Source: Paraphysoderma sedebokerense
Taxonomy: Eukaryota; Blastocladiomycota; Physodermatomycetes; Physodermatales; Physodermataceae
DNA length: 64,000 bases
Assembly: GCA_025602915.1 (NCBI GenBank)
Contig: JAHLJZ010000016.1
Coordinates: forward strand, 62,001 to 126,000
Direction of reading: 5' to 3'
The notes below the pieces were generated by a model. That model ran no database searches. It saw only the letters and a program-made list of their open reading frames with translations, and was not told the origin of the DNA. Of this stretch, positions 59,837 through 64,000 are shown one piece after another. Numbering within the stretch: the stretch's first letter is position 1; each line of letters opens with the position of its first letter. The translations under genes and the position numbers were made by a program.

Positions 59837-62800
59837 ATGTCCAGCAATGATAGCAGCACTATGGCACTCGCCGTCACTCCACAGCAGCAGCACTCGCATC
59901 CCCCCGTCCTCCATCACAGAGTCGCCTCCACCATATCCAGAGTGTCAACCGCAACCCGCTTCTCCCTCAGATGCTCTGCCCTGGTCATCGAAGCTTTCTT
60001 TGAAACCGCAAAGGTTTGTCCTGCATTCATCATCCCCTGTTGTTTGCCAACTTCCTTCCAGTGCACTAATCTTCCTAAAATAGTATTCAACGTCTGCTTC
60101 CCTCTCCATCGGTCGCAACATTTTGATCTCGGCCCTCAGTTCCGCCCGAAACATAAACTTGTTGAAAAATTCTAGATCTGTGCAAGAACAGTATGTCAAT
60201 TTACTTTTTCGTTAAATTCTCCACCATCTGTCAATCGCTTGCCGCAAGTCTCACTCTTTTTCACTCTTCTACAAATTCAGTGTCAACGAGTCTCCGTACG
60301 AAACTATTCTTGACCGATATACAAATCTGGGCATATACTTCGTCCACCATAGTTTTACCCTCGCCGAGCTCTTTTCCTTGACAACATTTCATTTGACAAG
60401 TTCAACGATAAAATTCTCATTAAAAGCTGCAGAAGAAACAGTTCGAGTCATTGATGGACTTTTCGGCTCCACCGAAACATCTAGAGCTTTATCAGCGATT
60501 GTTGAAATCGTCAAAAGAGAACTCTACGAAGAACATGAAGGATTCTTGCACAATCATACTTCAAAGTTATCTCTCCTTGGGGGTGTCACAAAAGCTATTA
60601 CTGCTTTTGCTTGTCTACAGAAAAGGACTCGTCGAAGGCAACATCAGAGGCTGCAATTGGAACCTATCGCAGAATACACTGTGTCGTACGATCAAGTCAG
60701 GAGTGGGGACCCAATGAACGATGTCGATGATGATCTATTCATGATGAACGAAAATGAACAAGACGAATACGGCCGAGAATTTGTGGAAGAAGTAGAAGGA
60801 ATGCTGAACAAATACAAGGACGCTATGAACGACTCGGCCGCAGCTCTGCATTTGGAAGAGCTGAAGATTCTAGGGAAGGATACAGAAATACGCAATTTAC
60901 AAAACAGCTATCCTTCCGAAGAAACCGTTACAATCGATTCCGTCGAAGAATTACCTCTAAAAGAAGCCGAGTCTTCATCATCTGCTTCTTGTCCTTTCCC
61001 TACTCCGCCAGCAGAAGATAAGCCTACAGTTCTGAAACCTCTCCCACCGACGCCTGCAGCCTCCAAATCTAGCCCTCTAGAGCGCTTCAAAAAAAGTCAC
61101 ACTTTGCACCGTAAACTGCGTCATCACGACTTCAAGCACTTCTCACATTCTCCTCATCATCATCGCCATCAACACTCTTCACACAAGCCGACTGTGTCGC
61201 AGCCAAAACATATTTATCCCCGACAGCCTCTTTCTGCAAATCTTGCTCGATTCGTTAAATTTGCGACGGGAGCTTACGGCAAACGTTTTATGCGTATATT
61301 TGGAATCGGTCGTCATGTACCATCAGTGATCGGAGACATCCATCATGCAAACCACCACTCATTTGCTGGCCATACAGATATTCCAGTGCACTGCATCCTT
61401 TTATCTTCCTTCCAACCTCCATCCCCGTCGTCATTTTTGTTTGAATCATATCTAGCATCTTCCGGCATCTCAGGCCAATCAAACGGTGGACCAACAAACT
61501 TTTTCAATTCGTCAATTCACAAAATCACTACCAAAGCACCGAAAATATCGCCATTAGTCCACTACCTCGCTGTTGATCACAAGTCGAGAGCGATTGTGTT
61601 AACGCTTCGCGGCACCCTCGGCTTATCCGACGTCCTGACAGACTTGACGTGCGACTATGCTGACATTGAAGTTTTCGTTCCCAAGGTTGACGAAGATGGG
61701 AAAGTGGTAGGAAAGAGGAGAAGAATATTCCAATGTCACGAAGGAATGCTCAAACAGGCTCAGATGATGGCTAATGAAATTGGGCGATACGTCAAACGAG
61801 CGTTAGAAGAGTATGATGAATACGGCCTCTTATTATGGTACACTGTCACATTGTTCATTCTTGCGCTTTCTCTTACATCTCTGTCGTCGCATATATCTGA
61901 CTCAACCTCTCGCTTGTCTTAGTGGACACTCCCTTGGTGGTGCCGTGGCTTCATTACTGGCTTTACTTTGGTCTGATCGCTTCAACGATCCCGAAGATTC
62001 AGTTTCAGATTCCTTTGTTGATTTAGCTAGCGAGAACGAGTTAATTGACGAAGACGTGTTCCTTGATGCGCAACTACATAGAATTAGTGCCAGTAGTGGA
62101 TTGCCTAAAGGCAGACCATTACATTGCTATGCGTTCGTATTCTTTTATCTTCTCTGCTGATACCCTGGCCGATTTTGTTTCCTTTCTGATCCTTAACATT
62201 CGTGATGCCTCCTTTGTGTCTTCCTTCCATAGTTTTGGATCTCCGTCTGTTATCTCCCATGAACTGTCTCAATTGTCCTCTACCCTGGTTACAACTGTTA
62301 TCCATGGAATGGATCTTGTTCCCTCCCTGTCACTTGGTCTCGTCAAAGATTTAAAATTAATTGCGAAAACCTTAACTGATGAACGCAACAAAGGCGTCGC
62401 AGAAAAAGTCATCACCAAAGTACTCGGTCTCGACGGCCACGAACAATCTTCGAATCCTTCGACCGCAGAAACGGAAATTGACCCCGAATATTACTGGAAC
62501 AACAGCGCTTCCATGGATTCATTAGAAGAGGACTGGTTTTGGTCCTTAATTCAAACTCTTAGAGCCGAATGCACTTCTGAAAAACTATACCCAGCCGGCA
62601 GTATTTATTGGGTTCGGGACAACAACTTCACGAAACGTACCTACATCACCACCTCCTCCAATTCCTCTCCCATCTCACCCCCACTTTCACCCACTTCTTC
62701 CGCTATCGTTCCCGTTTCGTCAAACCAGAAACCCCAAAAATCATCTTTCCTTCCCTCCTTCCCAACTCTCCCCTCTATGCCATTCCTGTCCTCCTCGTTA

Positions 62801-63031
62801 TCCCCATCCAGAGCTTCCACATCCACCGCTATGATTCAACCGTCCCCACCCAACACTGTTATCCAAGAAAAAGTATACATGCACGTGTCCCTCGATTTAG
62901 TCACGGATGTTGCGTCGTTAACCGGGGAACTCAAATTCTCTAGAACAATGTTCACAGATCACGCTCCCAGGTTTTACGAAGACGCATTAAAAGGTGTGGA
63001 AGTTGGGGTGGCGGGTGGTGGCGTTGTTTAA
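59837..63031 (+). CDS. sn1-type diacylglycerol lipase (fungal lipase class 3)
   Basis: Five exons (59837-60013, 60084-60190, 60281-61837, 61923-62132, 62233-63031) join in frame to 949 aa. The N-terminal region (SPYETILDRYTNLGIYFVHH, then FSLTTFHLTSSTIKFSLKAA) matches fungal diacylglycerol lipases. It is followed by a His/Ser/Pro-rich insert and the alpha/beta hydrolase core: VLTLRGTLGLSDVLTDLTCD, the nucleophile elbow CGHSLGGAVASLLALLW (Ser), CYAFGSPSVISHELS, the acid in VIHGMDLVPSLSLG, and the probable His in MFTDHAPRFYEDALKGV. It would hydrolyse diacylglycerol at sn-1, at a membrane. The splice inside the Cys codon before GHSLGG is supported by the family pattern. A Ser/Pro-rich insert lies before the last block. 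Confidence 0.86.
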
Positions 63032-63880
63032 ATTCATTAAATATATAACCTCACTGAATATGTAACTCTATACATTTTCTGCACTTAAATATCATAGTTT
63101 ACAGTTTTGGTACTTTATCCGGTACTTGTTTGTCCTCTTTTTTCTCAATTTCTTTTGTATTTGGATCTTCTGGTTTCACACCGATAGCGGTTATTGCAAC
63201 ATGTATTATACATATAACATAATGAATTCTCGAATAAATCGTCAAATAGCATAATTAATTGTAATTCCCCCTTCACGAATGATTGTCTTTAATGCCCAAC
63301 CTCCGTTGACTGGTTTCTTGGTTAGCTGCCAAACCTTCACCCTTTACTCCATGCAACAGCATGTAACCCCTAAAAACATCATGTAACCCCTAAAACCTGA
63401 ACAATCTATTCAAAGAAATCAAAACGCGACGGTACACCGCCTAGACAATCGAACCCGGTTTTGTTATGTTCGGTGTACTCGCACTTGGAAAAACGGGGCA
63501 TTCACGCTCCCTCTCCTGACGTTTTATTTGTAATATATGCAACTCAATAGTTTTGTTACAGTCTTTTGATTTGCATTCAGATGTTCAACCAGGAATGGAT
63601 TGTCTGTATTCTGAGGTTTCAGATTTTGGGTTTCCAGTTTCGGCGACGGCGGTTTGAAGATTGGGTATTTAAACTGGTTCTGGGGAGTAGTTTTGTGTTC
63701 GGGGCCCTCAAAAAACCAGAAAGAAAAGAGAAAGAGAAATACAGAATAGTGTTTGGTTAACGTTCGAACTTAGTTTTCGAAGTTGAAATATTTATTTTGA
63801 ACGGGATATTCTATAGTTCAACCAAATTTATTGGATTCGTTACAATTCACAATTTATTCTGAATCATCAAGCTGCCGAAA
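63032..63880. other. Intergenic, about 850 bp, unresolved short open stretches
   Basis: On the minus strand, two short open stretches look coding-like: one ending in a Lys/Glu-rich tail with a TAA near 63103, and one ending near 63290 (GVKGEGLAANQETSQRR). I could not join them or find a start. A plus-strand open frame at 63566-63760 has no motif. A 20-bp repeat lies at 63361-63400. Confidence 0.3.
63361..63400. repeat. Two-copy 20-bp tandem repeat with a CCCTAA core
   Basis: ATGTAACCCCTAAAA occurs at 63361 and again at 63381. The core recalls telomere-type C-rich repeats, but two copies are not enough to call it telomeric. Confidence 0.6.
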
Positions 63881-64000
63881 ATGGTAGACACCAAATCGAA
63901 TTTTCTCAAGTCTCAACTTCGACATTCGTACATCTCTTCAATAATAATACTCTACACTTTAACCATTTCATTAATCACCTCTACCACCTCAACAATTCTT
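63881..64000 (+). CDS. Start of a secreted or membrane protein, cut by the window edge
   Basis: ATG at 63881, in a favourable context (GAAAATGG), opens a frame that stays open for all 40 codons to the end of the window. After 17 polar residues (MVDTKSNFLKSQLRHSY) comes a hydrophobic, Thr/Ser-rich segment (ISSIIILYTLTISLITSTTS), consistent with a signal anchor or a long signal peptide. No family can be assigned from this part. Confidence 0.4.
   Translation, partial: MVDTKSNFLKSQLRHSYISSIIILYTLTISLITSTTSTIL

Noticed and set aside
63425-63460. GGTTCGATT on the minus strand, resembling a tRNA B box
   Set aside because: No matching T-stem, acceptor stem or A box could be found around it.

Overview
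This window reads as nuclear DNA of a fungus. Most genes carry several short GT-AG introns (many 50-100 nt), all three stop codons are used, and the gene set is eukaryotic: the fungal-type CENP-A chaperone Scm3, Get5, Jac1/HscB, RNA polymerase I Rpa12, Nus1, midasin, AP-3 beta, a hybrid histidine kinase and a fungal diacylglycerol lipase. A mitochondrial calcium uniporter, a UPF0598 protein, a CENP-E-like kinesin and an FKBP-TPR co-chaperone are uncommon or absent in most yeasts. I infer an early-diverging (non-Dikarya, perhaps zoosporic) lineage, but this is not proven. I saw no rRNA, tRNA, CRISPR array, LTR element or virus-like element.

Layout. 1-5.1 kb: accessory DNA with two members of an apparently undescribed small secreted peptide family (signal peptide, acidic pro-segment, RLGKRQ dibasic site, variable tail) flanking a UPF0598 gene. 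5.1-12.3 kb: Scm3 (minus), Get5 (plus), three-FKBP TPR immunophilin (plus). 12.6-20.7 kb: secreted subtilase (minus), RPA12 and HSC20 (plus), MCU (minus), NUS1 (plus). 20.8-25.4 kb: hybrid histidine kinase and a GPI-type cysteine-rich protein (both minus). 25.7-33.5 kb: CENP-E-like kinesin (minus). 33.75-50.8 kb: midasin, about 17 kb (plus). 51.0-54.8 kb: AP-3 beta (minus). 55.5-63.0 kb: a secreted protein with five copies of a four-cysteine repeat and a long polyproline linker (minus), the third small secreted peptide (minus), and an sn1-type diacylglycerol lipase (plus). The start of another membrane or secreted protein runs off the right edge.

The core genes are a mixed housekeeping set: mitochondrial calcium entry and Fe-S assembly (MCU, HSC20), rRNA transcription and 60S ribosome maturation (RPA12, midasin), ER/Golgi biogenesis and traffic (Get5, Nus1, AP-3) and chromosome segregation (Scm3, CENP-E). 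Gene pairs are often divergent with short shared promoters (kinesin/midasin 250 bp, subtilase/RPA12 about 315 bp, MCU/NUS1 about 390 bp).

The most novel items are the three-member KR-processed peptide family, two members of which share a TATA element 110-113 bp before the ATG; the five-repeat cysteine protein at 55.5-57.05 kb; and a 14-nt micro-exon in MCU that encodes the glutamate of the calcium-selectivity filter. Splice sites were assigned by eye. For the genes whose exons are listed in full, the joins give intact frames, with one doubtful junction in the histidine kinase.
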